Below, piece after piece: positions 1 through 8,766 of a stretch of 64,000 nucleotides of DNA. The notes beneath the pieces are model-generated. The model was not told the origin of the DNA and did not search any database. It worked only from the letters and a program-made list of their open reading frames with translations. A program made the position numbers and the translations under genes. The stretch spans positions 62,001 through 126,000 of the forward strand of contig CAMACX010000003.1 of NCBI GenBank assembly GCA_945831575.1. Direction: 5' to 3'. The DNA comes from an uncultured Mediterranea sp. GTDB taxonomy: Bacteria; Bacteroidota; Bacteroidia; Bacteroidales; Bacteroidaceae. Position 1 is the stretch's first letter. The number at the start of each line of letters is the position of its first letter.

Positions 1-2
1 TC

Positions 3-125
3 CATCACGTCCAGATGGACGGTGGACAGGCAGCAGCCTTCCTCAATGCCTTGCAAGACACGATGAATGGCATAAAAAAATCGCAGAGAAATGAAAATAA
101 CACCTCACACTTCACAAAGGCTTGA
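3..125 (+). CDS. C-terminal end of an unidentified protein, cut by window edge
   Basis: An open frame runs from the first bases of the window to TGA at 123-125 and encodes about 40 residues, including MDGGQAAAFLNALQDTMNGI followed by a polar tail. The hydrophobic/alanine helix-like stretch looks like the end of a real protein, and the other two frames look less protein-like. The family cannot be named from this fragment. The last codons overlap the left arm of the inverted repeat at 94-252, so the tail sequence may be shaped by that repeat. Confidence 0.4.
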   Translation, partial: HHVQMDGGQAAAFLNALQDTMNGIKKSQRNENNTSHFTKA

Positions 126-252
126 TAAATATCTGATACTCAACATTTTTACAGTATGAAGTCTGTGTGAAGTCTGAAAACTGACACTTCACACCGTATC
201 TTATTTATAATCAATAATATACAAGTAAAAGTGAAGTGTGAGGTATTATTTT
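94..252. repeat. 22-bp inverted repeat with extra ACTTCAC boxes
   Basis: The left arm (94-115) and right arm (231-252) are reverse complements with 21 of 22 positions matching. The core of each arm is ACCTCACACTTCAC or its complement. Between the arms, further copies of the CACTTCACA/TGTGAAGT motif lie near 150-195. The arms are about 115 bp apart, too far for a simple terminator. The left arm overlaps the end of the partial gene at 3-125. Confidence 0.6.
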
Positions 253-510
253 TCGTAGAATCGTTTTTTATTCCAACATCATCATTCATCAGTCAACGCT
301 TATTAAAAGTAATGTTTATCCGGGTCAACCAACCGTGAAAATAAGTTTTGAAGTAGTCACCAAAAGCATTAAACTACCGCCAACTATGATCAGTACACGT
401 CAATCCATTGCGTTCACCCCGATGAAAAACGATTTTCATCACGAGGAAAAAAGATTTTCATCCAGTTGATAACAGATTACCCACGAAATGGGAAAGGTAT
501 AAACTCCATT

Positions 511-574
511 TTTGTGCCGAAAACTGACCTAACAGGGGAATAAAAAACACTCACAGGTCAGTTTTCGGCACAAA
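511..574. promoter_or_regulatory. Perfect 20-bp inverted repeat next to the ATPase promoter
   Basis: The left arm TTTGTGCCGAAAACTGACCT (511-530) and the right arm (555-574) are exact reverse complements around a 24-nt centre. The right arm stops two bases before the -33 box at 577, a position typical of an operator. The arm contains TGCCGAAAA, which also occurs twice next to the promoter of the DUF4143 ATPase gene at the other end of the window (62210-62256). A hairpin role in RNA is less likely because the element lies upstream of the predicted transcription start. Confidence 0.6.
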
Positions 575-576
575 TT

Positions 577-608
577 TTTGTTTTAACGAGGGAAATACGC
601 TATTTTTG
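577..608 (+). promoter_or_regulatory. Promoter of the DUF234-type ATPase gene
   Basis: TTTG at 577-580 and TATTTTTG at 601-608, separated by 20 bp, match the Bacteroidetes primary sigma factor consensus exactly. The ATG at 628 follows after a very short leader. Confidence 0.75.
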
Positions 609-627
609 CGCATAAAAAACAGAGCGT

Positions 628-2058
628 ATGAAACCAGTATTGATTGCCAGACAACGGGAATGTGAACTCTTGACTGAAAGCCTGAAATCCAACCGTTCGG
701 AGTTTATTATAGTATGTGGACGGCGAAGAATAGGGAAGACTTTCCTAATCGATCAGTTTTTCCAGAACGAATACGACTTTTCTTTTGTGGGTGCTCACAG
801 AGCGAAGACCACCATCCAGCTGCGTAATTTTGCCAAAGCAATCCGGCAATATTCAGGTAAGAAGCCAGCGCCTTTTTCAGACTGGTATGATGCCTTCGAT
901 GCGTTGGAAGAGTATCTGGAGACTTTGCCTACCGACCGGAAGAAGGTGATCTTTATCGATGAAATGCCTTGGATTGATACCAGCAGGTCAACTTTTGTAG
1001 AGGCACTTGAGAATTTCTGGAATGGCTGGGCTAACCGGCGTTACGATATCGTGCTGATAGCGTCCGGATCGGCTACTTCCTGGATGGCAGACAAACTGAT
1101 AGAGAATCAAGGAGGGCTTCACAACCGCATTACACAACGCATTTATCTTAAACCCTTTACCCTAGGAGAAACCGAAGCCTATTTCAAGAGTCAGGACTTT
1201 TATTGGACCAGGTATGACATGCTGCAATGCTACATGCTGACGGGAGGCGTGCCCTACTATCTGAGCCTGCTCAACCCAAAACTCAGTATCGCACAAAATA
1301 TCGATGCGCTCTGCTTTGACGAAAAAGGTCCGATGAACAAGGAGTTTAATGAACTGTATCCCGCCCTATTCACTCATGCCGAACAATACATCAACGTAGT
1401 CACCCTGCTATATCATCATAAGTCGGGGATGACGCGAACGGAGATAGCCAAGGCTATCAATATCAATGGGGCCATGCTGAATACTATTCTGGATAACCTG
1501 GAGCAGTGTGACTTTATTGACAAAATGGAGATGTTTGGACGTGAGAAATGCCTGGTCTATCATCTCGTTGATTTCTATACATTGTTCTACCTCAAGTTCC
1601 TCGCCGACAGGCACTCGTTGGATGAGCAGTGGTGGAGTCATCATCTTGACGATGCCGGTATTCGTGCTTGGCAGGGGTTAAGTTTCGAGTTGGTTTGCAT
1701 GAAGCATCATCGACAGATTAAGAAAGCTTTGGGTATCTCAGGCGTGGCAACCACTGTCTCTACATGGCATTGCCAGCCCGATGAGAAGAAGCAGCTACCT
1801 GGTGCCCAGATAGATATGATCATTGAACGGGCAGACCGGATGATCCACCTATGTGAGATGAAGTTTGCGCAAAAGCCATACAATATTTCCGCTGAGTACG
1901 AAAAGAGACTACGTGAACGCATGTGGCTCTTTGACTTGAAAACTAAGAACCGAAAACCGCTAGTACACACTTTCGTGACTACCTTCGGACTGGGTGAAGG
2001 CAAACATCATAGCATCGTGCATAGCGAGGTAACGATGGATGACCTGTTTGCGTCCTGA
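628..2058 (+). CDS. AAA ATPase with DUF234-like nuclease-type C-terminus
   Basis: A 476-residue P-loop ATPase of the archaeal-ATPase/DUF234 group. Walker A is GRRRIGKT (residues 31-38) and Walker B VIFIDE (107-112). A winged-helix-like stretch around 265-300 (MTRTEIAKAININGAMLNTI) is followed by the DUF234 region, where D396 and E410-M-K412 resemble a PD-(D/E)XK nuclease core. This domain order is typical of the family. The biological role of these proteins is unknown; they are often present in many copies per genome and are proposed to be selfish or defence-related. The gene stands alone, with its own consensus promoter and a large inverted repeat just upstream. Family membership is well supported; function is open. 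Confidence 0.85.
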   Translation: MKPVLIARQRECELLTESLKSNRSEFIIVCGRRRIGKTFLIDQFFQNEYDFSFVGAHRAKTTIQLRNFAKAIRQYSGKKPAPFSDWYDAFDALEEYLETLPTDRKKVIFIDEMPWIDTSRSTFVEALENFWNGWANRRYDIVLIASGSATSWMADKLIENQGGLHNRITQRIYLKPFTLGETEAYFKSQDFYWTRYDMLQCYMLTGGVPYYLSLLNPKLSIAQNIDALCFDEKGPMNKEFNELYPALFTHAEQYINVVTLLYHHKSGMTRTEIAKAININGAMLNTILDNLEQCDFIDKMEMFGREKCLVYHLVDFYTLFYLKFLADRHSLDEQWWSHHLDDAGIRAWQGLSFELVCMKHHRQIKKALGISGVATTVSTWHCQPDEKKQLPGAQIDMIIERADRMIHLCEMKFAQKPYNISAEYEKRLRERMWLFDLKTKNRKPLVHTFVTTFGLGEGKHHSIVHSEVTMDDLFAS

Positions 2059-2109
2059 TTGCTGTCATTCACGAACTAGGCCTACCACCTCTCTCAGAAA
2101 GGTACAACA

Positions 2110-2655
2110 TTACCGAATAATCACTCTCAGCACGCTTATCGCTTTACCTGCACCGTGATAAAGCTTACTGTCGAATGCGGTTTCGCCCGTTGGGATGAAG
2201 CCGCACTTTTCCATCACCCTTCCCGAAGCGGGATTATCAATGAAATGGCCGCTGATGAGCGAGGGGATGGTGGTGGTCTTGCGGATATGATTAATCATCA
2301 GGCGAAGGGCTTCGGTGCAGATGCCCATGCCCCAATACGGCTTGCCCACCCAATAGCCTACAGTCGGCTCACCCTCCCGGGAAGGCAAGGAGCAGTCGCA
2401 CGACGGGCCGTAGCCCATTGCACCTACCACCTGTCCCGCCTCTTTCAGTACAATGGCCCAAGTGGTAGGGTTGTTGAACACCGTGCGGATAATCTCCAAG
2501 CTCTCCTCCCGGGACTGATGGGGCGACCATCCGGCACGCTCTCCCACCTCCGGCTCTCTGGCAAGTTCATATAGCACATCGGCATCGCTCTCCTGCCAAT
2601 GGCGAAGCACTAATCTGTCGGTTTCCATATCCGCTTTTTTTACATATGTACTCAT
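2110..2655 (-). CDS. GNAT N-acetyltransferase (RimJ/RimL type)
   Basis: A 181-residue acetyltransferase. The N-terminal ETDRLVLRHWQESDAD and the acetyl-CoA-binding region around VGYWVGKPYWGMGICTEAL, followed by NPASGRVMEKCGF, are hallmarks of the RimJ/RimL-like GNAT branch that acetylates protein N-termini or small amines. The substrate cannot be predicted. It is convergent with the ATPase gene at 628-2058, with 51 bp between the stops and no clear terminator. Translation could also begin at the methionine of residue 10 (position 2628), where the conserved domain starts. The upstream region carries three TTGGCAYC boxes spaced exactly 33 bp apart. Confidence 0.85.
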   Translation of the reverse strand: MSTYVKKADMETDRLVLRHWQESDADVLYELAREPEVGERAGWSPHQSREESLEIIRTVFNNPTTWAIVLKEAGQVVGAMGYGPSCDCSLPSREGEPTVGYWVGKPYWGMGICTEALRLMINHIRKTTTIPSLISGHFIDNPASGRVMEKCGFIPTGETAFDSKLYHGAGKAISVLRVIIR

Positions 2656-2716
2656 AATTCTAAATCAGCTTACAAAGTACTGGATTACAGCCACAAAGGA
2701 AGTCATTTTAAATTAA

Positions 2717-2790
2717 TTGGCACCATAAAACAGGGTGAAATCAACTTTTTTGGCATCTAAAAATGATATAAAATAGAATTATTTGGCACC
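2717..2790. repeat. Three TTGGCAYC boxes at 33-bp spacing
   Basis: TTGGCACC at 2717, TTGGCATC at 2750 and TTGGCACC at 2783 are spaced exactly 33 bp apart, about three helical turns. The sequence between boxes is AT-rich and diverged. They lie between the start of the acetyltransferase gene and the stop of the DJ-1/VOC gene. They could be protein-binding sites or an old 33-bp tandem duplication. Confidence 0.5.
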
Positions 2791-2889
2791 TAAGAGCATA
2801 TTAATCCTACTAAAATCATTACACTAACCATTATCCTATTGATAGTACATATTATGTTGGCGTTTATGTGTTCATTTATCCAAAAGCCC

Positions 2890-3903
2890 TTATTCAAAAA
2901 ACGACGAAATTTCTATCAGGTTGCCTTCGGGGTCGGCGACGTAGCAGGTGCGCTGCCCCCAAGGTTCGGTCGTGGGGACAAAGATGGGCTTGGCACCCAT
3001 GCTGACAGCCCGCTCATACTCTTTATCCACGTCGGCAAAGGAGGGTACATCAAAAGAGATCTCTATTGTGCCATTATCACCTGCGGGATAGGCATACTGC
3101 CGGGAGGTCATCTGCTCGAAGGCATCACGAGGGAACATGATAATACGCGATGCACCGAGTGTCATCTCCACATTGGGGTCAGTGCCGTTCCACTCGGTTT
3201 GGAAGCCGAAAACGTCACGGTAGAAAGTCACCATCCGGGCATTGTCGGTAGTAAACAGACCTATAGTATTAAAGGTAAAGCGCGGCTTCGTCTGCGTCAT
3301 CATCTTGGTTAGCTCCACCAGTCCCAGTTTGTAGAAGGTCTTATACTGCTCTATCTCCTGGGGCTCATCGTTTTGCAAGAGATTAAGCAGCTCACAGGCA
3401 AACTCCAGGTGTCCGCTGCCATTGGCCGTCACGATATGCTTGTCGCTCACAGCCTGGGAATGGACATAACCAGCGGCATTGGTATAATGCTCCCCACCCC
3501 ACAGCTGCAACTGCTCCACGCCGTTACCTGTATGGCGGATATCATTGAGGAAGCCCTTGCTCGCCATCCAGGAGGCAGCATTGCAGATGGCTCCTACGAT
3601 ACGGCCCCGGCGGATGGCATCAGCCACTAGAGGTACCACACGCTCTGCCGCCTCACCCTGCCAGCCATAGCCGCCAATGAGCACCAGGGCAGCATAGTCA
3701 TCGGGAATGGTCTCAAACGTGTAGTCGGGCAGCAGACGAAAACCACTGATGGCCTCAACGGGCTCCATCGACGCGGCTGCAATCTTGTTCTCATACTGAG
3801 GATTCTCTTTCATGGCCATGCCATCCGTGCGCAGCGGCTGGGTGAGATAGGGCAATTCATGTTCCGCAAACTGCGGAAGCAAAATGTATATGACTGTCTT
3901 CAT
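2890..3903 (-). CDS. DJ-1/PfpI domain fused to a VOC (glyoxalase-like) domain
   Basis: A 337-residue two-domain cytosolic protein. Residues 1-185 form a DJ-1/PfpI (class I glutamine amidotransferase-like) domain with the expected nucleophile-elbow cysteine in VGAICNAA (C107). Residues from about 207 to the end form a vicinal-oxygen-chelate domain (NTIGLFTTDNARMVTFYRDV ... YVADPEGNLIEISSF), as in glyoxalase I and bleomycin-resistance proteins. DJ-1 proteins can detoxify methylglyoxal without cofactor and VOC proteins can do so with metal and thiol, so aldehyde detoxification is a reasonable inference but not proven. The start is supported by a TACCTTTG box 30 bp upstream. No domain is truncated. 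Confidence 0.8.
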   Translation of the reverse strand: MKTVIYILLPQFAEHELPYLTQPLRTDGMAMKENPQYENKIAAASMEPVEAISGFRLLPDYTFETIPDDYAALVLIGGYGWQGEAAERVVPLVADAIRRGRIVGAICNAASWMASKGFLNDIRHTGNGVEQLQLWGGEHYTNAAGYVHSQAVSDKHIVTANGSGHLEFACELLNLLQNDEPQEIEQYKTFYKLGLVELTKMMTQTKPRFTFNTIGLFTTDNARMVTFYRDVFGFQTEWNGTDPNVEMTLGASRIIMFPRDAFEQMTSRQYAYPAGDNGTIEISFDVPSFADVDKEYERAVSMGAKPIFVPTTEPWGQRTCYVADPEGNLIEISSFFE

Positions 3904-3932
3904 CGTTTCATTCCTTCATTTAAATGTTTATG

Positions 3933-3940
3933 CAAAGGTA
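3933..3940 (-). promoter_or_regulatory. -7 box for the DJ-1/VOC gene
   Basis: Read on the minus strand, this is TACCTTTG, a perfect Bacteroidetes -7 element, 30 bp before the start codon at 3903. The -33 box is weak. Confidence 0.5.
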
Positions 3941-3983
3941 CGCCAACGGTTTGTTTTCCGCGTTGTAAAAAACGGACAACCCC

Positions 3984-4030
3984 AAAACTCAAAAACTCAA
4001 AAACTCATAAACTCATGAACTCAAAAACTA
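3984..4030. repeat. Six-unit octamer tandem repeat (AAAAACTC type)
   Basis: Six consecutive units of about 8 bp (AAAACTC, AAAAACTC twice, ATAAACTC, ATGAACTC, AAAAACTA) end exactly on the stop codon of the receptor gene at 4028. It lies in the short gap between that gene and the DJ-1/VOC promoter. Confidence 0.75.
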
Positions 4031-6373
4031 CATGCGGCTCTTCTGTTCCTGGCCGGCACCGGTACCCTTGTACTTGCTGCGAGCGGTGTTGAACTTGTAG
4101 GTCAGATGGAGTTGTACCGTGCGATACTGCGGATTGTTGCCTTCGAGCATGCGGATACCGCTATAGAGGATGAACTTCTCACCGGTACTCTCGAAGAGGT
4201 TATAGACATGGAGCTGAGCTGTAAGGCGTTCCTTGAGGAAGCTCTTGGTCAAGGTGAAATTGAAGGTATAGAAATCCCCGTTGGAATAGACATTCTGTCT
4301 GTGACCCTTGGTGTTGTAAAGGAAGTCGGCATCAAGCAAGAAGCCGGCAGGCAGCGAGAGGTTGTTGCGCCAGGCAAAGCTGCCAAGGGGGTTATTGAAC
4401 TGCTTCACGCCGTCGCGCAACTGCATAGAGTACCACTGCTTCTGCATCTGCATGATGAACTGCGGACGCCAGATGCCGATGGTGGGAGCCAAGGTGAGGG
4501 CAGCAGATACCTGGTCATAGTCGTCGAGGTTGTACCAACCAATGAGGCCAATGGTAGGATCATCGTCGGAGTAGTTAACGCAGAGCTGACTGATATCGTC
4601 CTTCACATGGCTGTAGCCCACGTAGAGGTTGGCCCATTTATACGAGGCGGCTACGGAGAGGTTTTGCAGCATCGTGGGGCGCAGCAAGGGATTACCTGTC
4701 TGGTAGGTGTAACGGTTGACGTAATAGGTCGCGTTGCGCAGGTAGGCGTAGTTGGGTCGGGTCACTTTGCCGGCATAGGTGAGCTGCATCTGCACCTGTC
4801 CGATGGGGAAGTTGACGTTGAGCGAGGGGAAGAGGTTGTCGTAGGTGCGACTCTGCTCGTCCATACGCTCATCCTGCTCGAAATAGTCAAAATCTACATG
4901 CTCGTAGCGCAGACCAGCCTGAGCATTCACCTTACCGAAACTGCGGCTATACTCCACGAAGCCTGCTGCAGTCAGCTCGTTGATGCGGCTGTCATCATCG
5001 TCCATGAGGCCTTCGGGGTTCCGGTAGGTGTTGGTACGGTGGGCGTAGGCATACTCGCCGCCAAAGGTCAGGTTACCATCCCACAAGGGGTGACTCAACA
5101 CCAGCTTGGCCGCATGGAGGCTGCTGCGGTTGCGGTTGTAGGTATGGATGGTGCGCTTGCCACTCTGGTCGGCCGTCTCGTCCGACTGCTGCACTTCGCG
5201 GTTGAAGGTCCAGAAGCCATCGGCGTTGAAGTCGATGCTCCACTGCCCGATGCGGCCATTGTAGTAGCCGTTGAGGATATGTTTGGTCTCGGGCGAAGAG
5301 GTGTGCATCCGGCTGAGGCTATGGTCAGTCCGTACACCGTCGGTGAACACATCGGTAGAGGTAAGCAGGTCGGTTGTACTCGAAGGGTTGCGGAGGTAGT
5401 CGTAGCGCACACCCACCGAATGATTCGGATTAAACTGATAGTTGAGGGCCAATGCACTGGCCAGGGTCTTGTAGCGTCCGTGGTAATCCACATCAAGCTT
5501 CTGGTTCCACTCCTTGTCGAGGTAGGTAGTCTGCGTGATGTGCTGCGGAATGCCGTAGCGCATCTGCACCCCCGAGAGCATACCTGTCAGGTCAAACCCC
5601 TTGTGGCGGTAGTTGAAGTCGTACTGATCCATTACACCCCACCCGTTGTAGCGGTTGTTGTTCACCATCAGCCGGTCGCTGAAGCCGAAGCCCTCGCCTG
5701 CCACCTTCTTCGTCATGATGCGCACCACGGCCTTGACCGATGCATCGTAGCGGGCACCCGGATTGGTCACCACCTCCACCTGCTGGATGTTGTCGGCCGA
5801 GAGCTGCTCCAGCTCCGAGGAGTTGCGCACCTTGCGACCGTTGATGTAAATCTCGGCGGCTCCACGGCCAAACACATTCACTTCGCCGTCCGAAGCGGTC
5901 ACATTGGGAATCTTATCCAGCAGAATCTCCGCCGTACCTGCTTTCTCCAGTACCGTACCGGCCACGGAGGTTATCATGGCATCGCCCTTGAGCCGTGTCT
6001 TGGGCAGGTTACCCTTGACAGTCACCTCTCCCAGTAGCTGAGTGTCCTGTGCCAGCTGCACCACGCCCAACTCTCCCCCACTCCACGTGCGGTAAAGTTC
6101 GCCAAAGCCGATACAGGAGATGCGAATCAGCTTACCGCTGCCAGGATTGACCAAGCGGAAGGCACCCTGCTCATCGCTCACGGCTCCGGCCACAAAGGCA
6201 GAGTCAGGCAAAGAGAGCAGCACCACGTTGGCATACTCCACCGGTTGCTGCTGGTCGTCCACCAGCCGTCCGCTGATTATCACCTCCTGCGCCTGCAGGG
6301 AGAAAGGCATCACCAGGCAGCAAGCCGCTGCCATCATCAAGGTCTTCACAGTCGTTACGAGATTCATCATCAC
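4028..6373 (-). CDS. TonB-dependent outer-membrane receptor (beta-barrel family, not SusC)
   Basis: A 781-residue outer-membrane protein. After a signal peptide (about residues 1-28, ending SLQAQ), a carboxypeptidase-regulatory-like domain (about 30-110, starting VIISGRLVDDQQQPVEYANV) leads into a plug domain (about 120-220: TVLEKAGTAEILLDKIPNVT, INGRKVRNSSELEQLSADNI) and a C-terminal barrel rich in aromatic strands. It resembles the 'outer membrane beta-barrel family' receptors of Bacteroidetes rather than SusC, which is longer and has a SusD partner. No SusD, enzyme or regulator is adjacent, so the ligand is unknown. The start lies within several consecutive ATG codons (MMMNL). Confidence 0.85.
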   Translation of the reverse strand: MMMNLVTTVKTLMMAAACCLVMPFSLQAQEVIISGRLVDDQQQPVEYANVVLLSLPDSAFVAGAVSDEQGAFRLVNPGSGKLIRISCIGFGELYRTWSGGELGVVQLAQDTQLLGEVTVKGNLPKTRLKGDAMITSVAGTVLEKAGTAEILLDKIPNVTASDGEVNVFGRGAAEIYINGRKVRNSSELEQLSADNIQQVEVVTNPGARYDASVKAVVRIMTKKVAGEGFGFSDRLMVNNNRYNGWGVMDQYDFNYRHKGFDLTGMLSGVQMRYGIPQHITQTTYLDKEWNQKLDVDYHGRYKTLASALALNYQFNPNHSVGVRYDYLRNPSSTTDLLTSTDVFTDGVRTDHSLSRMHTSSPETKHILNGYYNGRIGQWSIDFNADGFWTFNREVQQSDETADQSGKRTIHTYNRNRSSLHAAKLVLSHPLWDGNLTFGGEYAYAHRTNTYRNPEGLMDDDDSRINELTAAGFVEYSRSFGKVNAQAGLRYEHVDFDYFEQDERMDEQSRTYDNLFPSLNVNFPIGQVQMQLTYAGKVTRPNYAYLRNATYYVNRYTYQTGNPLLRPTMLQNLSVAASYKWANLYVGYSHVKDDISQLCVNYSDDDPTIGLIGWYNLDDYDQVSAALTLAPTIGIWRPQFIMQMQKQWYSMQLRDGVKQFNNPLGSFAWRNNLSLPAGFLLDADFLYNTKGHRQNVYSNGDFYTFNFTLTKSFLKERLTAQLHVYNLFESTGEKFILYSGIRMLEGNNPQYRTVQLHLTYKFNTARSKYKGTGAGQEQKSRM

Positions 6374-6438
6374 ATGTACATTTTTTGGTTGTTATTGCCT
6401 ATTGGACGCAAAAAACCTTTCAAAAGTTGCAACCCTGT

Positions 6439-6494
6439 TAAAAAAATAAGCTAACCACGCCTCAGCAGGATATGCCGGGGCATGGTTAGCTTAT
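6439..6494 (-). terminator. Rho-independent terminator of the glucan utilization operon
   Basis: Arms 6446-6461 and 6479-6494 pair over 16 bp with one G-U. On the minus strand the stem is followed by a run of T residues (6446-6439). It sits 25 bp beyond the stop of the GH3 gene, the last gene of the operon. Confidence 0.85.
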
Positions 6495-6518
6495 ATATTA
6501 TATATAATGTGTATCGTC

Positions 6519-8753
6519 TTATTCCTCCAGGCGGAAGGGCACTGTCGAACGGATGTCCGTGGCGGATGCGGCTACTATGGCCTCAAACTTGCCGGGCTCG
6601 GCTACCCACTTGCTCTGGTTGTCGTCGTAGTAGCTCAGCGCCTCGCGGTCGATGGTGAAGGTTACCTCGCGCGTCTCACCCGGTTGCAGCCTCACCTTGC
6701 AGAAGCCTTTCAGCTCCTTCAGCGGGCGGGGCAGAGCTGACTTCACGTCGCGGATGTAGAGCTGTACCACTTCGGCACCCGGGCGGTTGCCTGCATTGGT
6801 CACCGGCACCGTGAGCGTCAGCTTACCATCAGCCTTCATCACGGGGCTGTCTATCGTGGCCTTTCCATAGCGGAAGGTGGTGTAGCTCAGGCCGTGGCCG
6901 AAGGGGAAGAGCGGCTTGATGCGCTTCGTGTCGTGCCAGCGGTAACCCACCAGGATACCCTCCTTATACTCCACATCCACCGTCTCCCAGGAGCGCTGGC
7001 CCGTGTATTCGCCCACGCAGTGAGCCGGCGAGTCTTCCAACCGCACAGGGAAGGTGAAGGGCAACTTACCACTGGGATTGACATCGCCCATCAGCACTGA
7101 GGCTAAGGCAGGACCTGCCTCTGAACCGACGTACCAATCCTGCACGATGGCCGGTACCTCCTTCACCCAAGGCATGGCGATGGCATTGCCTGAAATGTTG
7201 ACCACCACCAAGCGAGGGTTAGCCTGCGCCAGGGCGGCAATCAGCTCATCCTGTCCGTAGGAGAGGTTCAGACCGCTGCGGTCTGAATCCTCACAATCCT
7301 GTCCGTTGCTCTTATTCAGTCCACCGATGAAGATGACGTAGTCGGCCTTCCGGGCCTCTTCCACCGCCTCGGCTATCAGCTCCTGCGGTGAGCGGCTCTC
7401 TTTCAGATCCTGACCGGTCACCACTCCGTTGTATTCGCCCGAGGCATCGCCCACATAGCCACGCACCCACAGCACTTCAGCCTGCTGGCCTACCCGCTCG
7501 CGGATGCCGTCCAAGGGAGATATCTCGCGCTGCACCTTCAGCGACGAAGAGCCTCCGCCTACCGTCATCATCTTCACGGCATTCTCTCCTACTACGAGAA
7601 TCCGCTTAGCCTGGCTCAGGTCGATGGGCAGCACAGCCCCCTCGTTCTTCAGCAGGACGATGCCCTCTTCGGCTATCTGCCGGGCAGCGGCATAGTGAGC
7701 TTCCGAGTTCAAGGCACCCCAAGGACGGTTGCGGTTCATCTCCGTGCGGAAGATGAGGCGCAGGATGCGGCGCACCTTGTCGTCCAGCTCTTGCGTACCC
7801 ACCTTTCCCTCGCGAATCAGCTTCAGGTAGGGATGAGCCAGGTAGTAGTTGTCGTAGGCGTTGCTGGTACCGGCAGAGAGTCCGTTGGTCCAGCTGCCAA
7901 ACTCCATGTCCATGCCGTTGTGGATGGCCTCTTCGGTATCATGCACACCGCCCCAGTCGGAGACGACGGCTCCGTCGAAGCCCCACTCACCCTTCAGGAT
8001 GTCGTTGAGCAGGCGCTGGTTGTGGCAGACGTGCTGCTTCTGGTAGAGGTTATAAGAGGCCATCAGCGTCCAGGCCTTACCCTCCTGCACGGCAGCCTTG
8101 AAGGCCGGCAGGTAAATCTCGCGCAAGGCCCGCTCATCGACGATGATGTTGGAGGTGTGGCGGTTGACCTCGTGGTTGTTGAGCGCATAGTGCTTCACAC
8201 AAGCGGCCACCCCGTTCTGCTGTACCCCCTGGATATAGGGCACCACCATCCTGGAAGCCAGGTAGGGGTCTTCGCCCATGTACTCAAAGTTGCGCCCGTT
8301 GAGCGGCGTGCGGTAGATGTTGACTCCGGGGCCCAGTATGACCGTCTTCTTGCGATAACGGGCCTCCTCGCCGATGCTCTTGCCATAGAGCAGAGCCATA
8401 TCGGGATTCCAGGTAGCAGCCAGGCAGGTCAGGGCCGGAAAGGCCACACACGAGTCGTTGGTCCATCCCGCCTGGTCCCACTCATCCCAAAGCACTTCGG
8501 GACGGATGCCATGTGGTCCGTCGGTCATCCACACTTCGGGGATGCCCAGACGCTCCACGCCCGGCGAGCTGAACTTGGATTGGGCATGCGTCATGGCCAC
8601 CTTCTCCTCTAAGGTCATGCGTTGCAGCGCATCTTCGATGCGCGCCTCCATCGGCTTGCTCTCGTCCAGATAGACGGGCAGCGTCTGTGCCTGCACCAGG
8701 TGGATGCAAAACAGCGAAGCCACCACCGATGCAGTAAGTCTCTTGTTGATCAT
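6519..8753 (-). CDS. GH3 beta-glucosidase, secreted
   Basis: A family 3 glycoside hydrolase that removes terminal beta-linked glucose from oligosaccharides. Counted from the longest possible start (8780), the catalytic nucleophile is D275 in AVVSDWGG, and the substrate-binding KHYALNNHE segment lies at 196-204. A second alpha/beta domain and a C-terminal fibronectin-III-like domain follow, the full GH3 layout (753 residues). A signal peptide is visible (ASVVASLFCIHLVQA). The start at 8753 (MINKRL) is preferred because the upstream ATG at 8780 overlaps the end of the GH5 gene. It is the last gene of the susC-susD-SGBP-GH16-GH5 operon and so probably finishes glucan breakdown in the periplasm. 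Confidence 0.92.
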   Translation of the reverse strand: MINKRLTASVVASLFCIHLVQAQTLPVYLDESKPMEARIEDALQRMTLEEKVAMTHAQSKFSSPGVERLGIPEVWMTDGPHGIRPEVLWDEWDQAGWTNDSCVAFPALTCLAATWNPDMALLYGKSIGEEARYRKKTVILGPGVNIYRTPLNGRNFEYMGEDPYLASRMVVPYIQGVQQNGVAACVKHYALNNHEVNRHTSNIIVDERALREIYLPAFKAAVQEGKAWTLMASYNLYQKQHVCHNQRLLNDILKGEWGFDGAVVSDWGGVHDTEEAIHNGMDMEFGSWTNGLSAGTSNAYDNYYLAHPYLKLIREGKVGTQELDDKVRRILRLIFRTEMNRNRPWGALNSEAHYAAARQIAEEGIVLLKNEGAVLPIDLSQAKRILVVGENAVKMMTVGGGSSSLKVQREISPLDGIRERVGQQAEVLWVRGYVGDASGEYNGVVTGQDLKESRSPQELIAEAVEEARKADYVIFIGGLNKSNGQDCEDSDRSGLNLSYGQDELIAALAQANPRLVVVNISGNAIAMPWVKEVPAIVQDWYVGSEAGPALASVLMGDVNPSGKLPFTFPVRLEDSPAHCVGEYTGQRSWETVDVEYKEGILVGYRWHDTKRIKPLFPFGHGLSYTTFRYGKATIDSPVMKADGKLTLTVPVTNAGNRPGAEVVQLYIRDVKSALPRPLKELKGFCKVRLQPGETREVTFTIDREALSYYDDNQSKWVAEPGKFEAIVAASATDIRSTVPFRLEE

Positions 8754-8766
8754 GGTCAAACGTTTT

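Larger units (their letters stand above)
126..627. other. 502-bp intergenic region, no gene seen
   Basis: No convincing reading frame. It holds the right arm of the 94-252 repeat, a small palindromic stretch near 418-470 (GATGAAAA/TTTTCATC, with GATTTTCATC repeated once more directly after it), a perfect 20-bp inverted repeat (511-574) and the promoter of the ATPase gene that begins at 628. Confidence 0.6.

Noticed and set aside
4106..6037. A 643-codon plus-strand frame opposite the TonB-dependent receptor
   Set aside because: It lies entirely within the receptor gene in antisense and has no recognisable domain or promoter.
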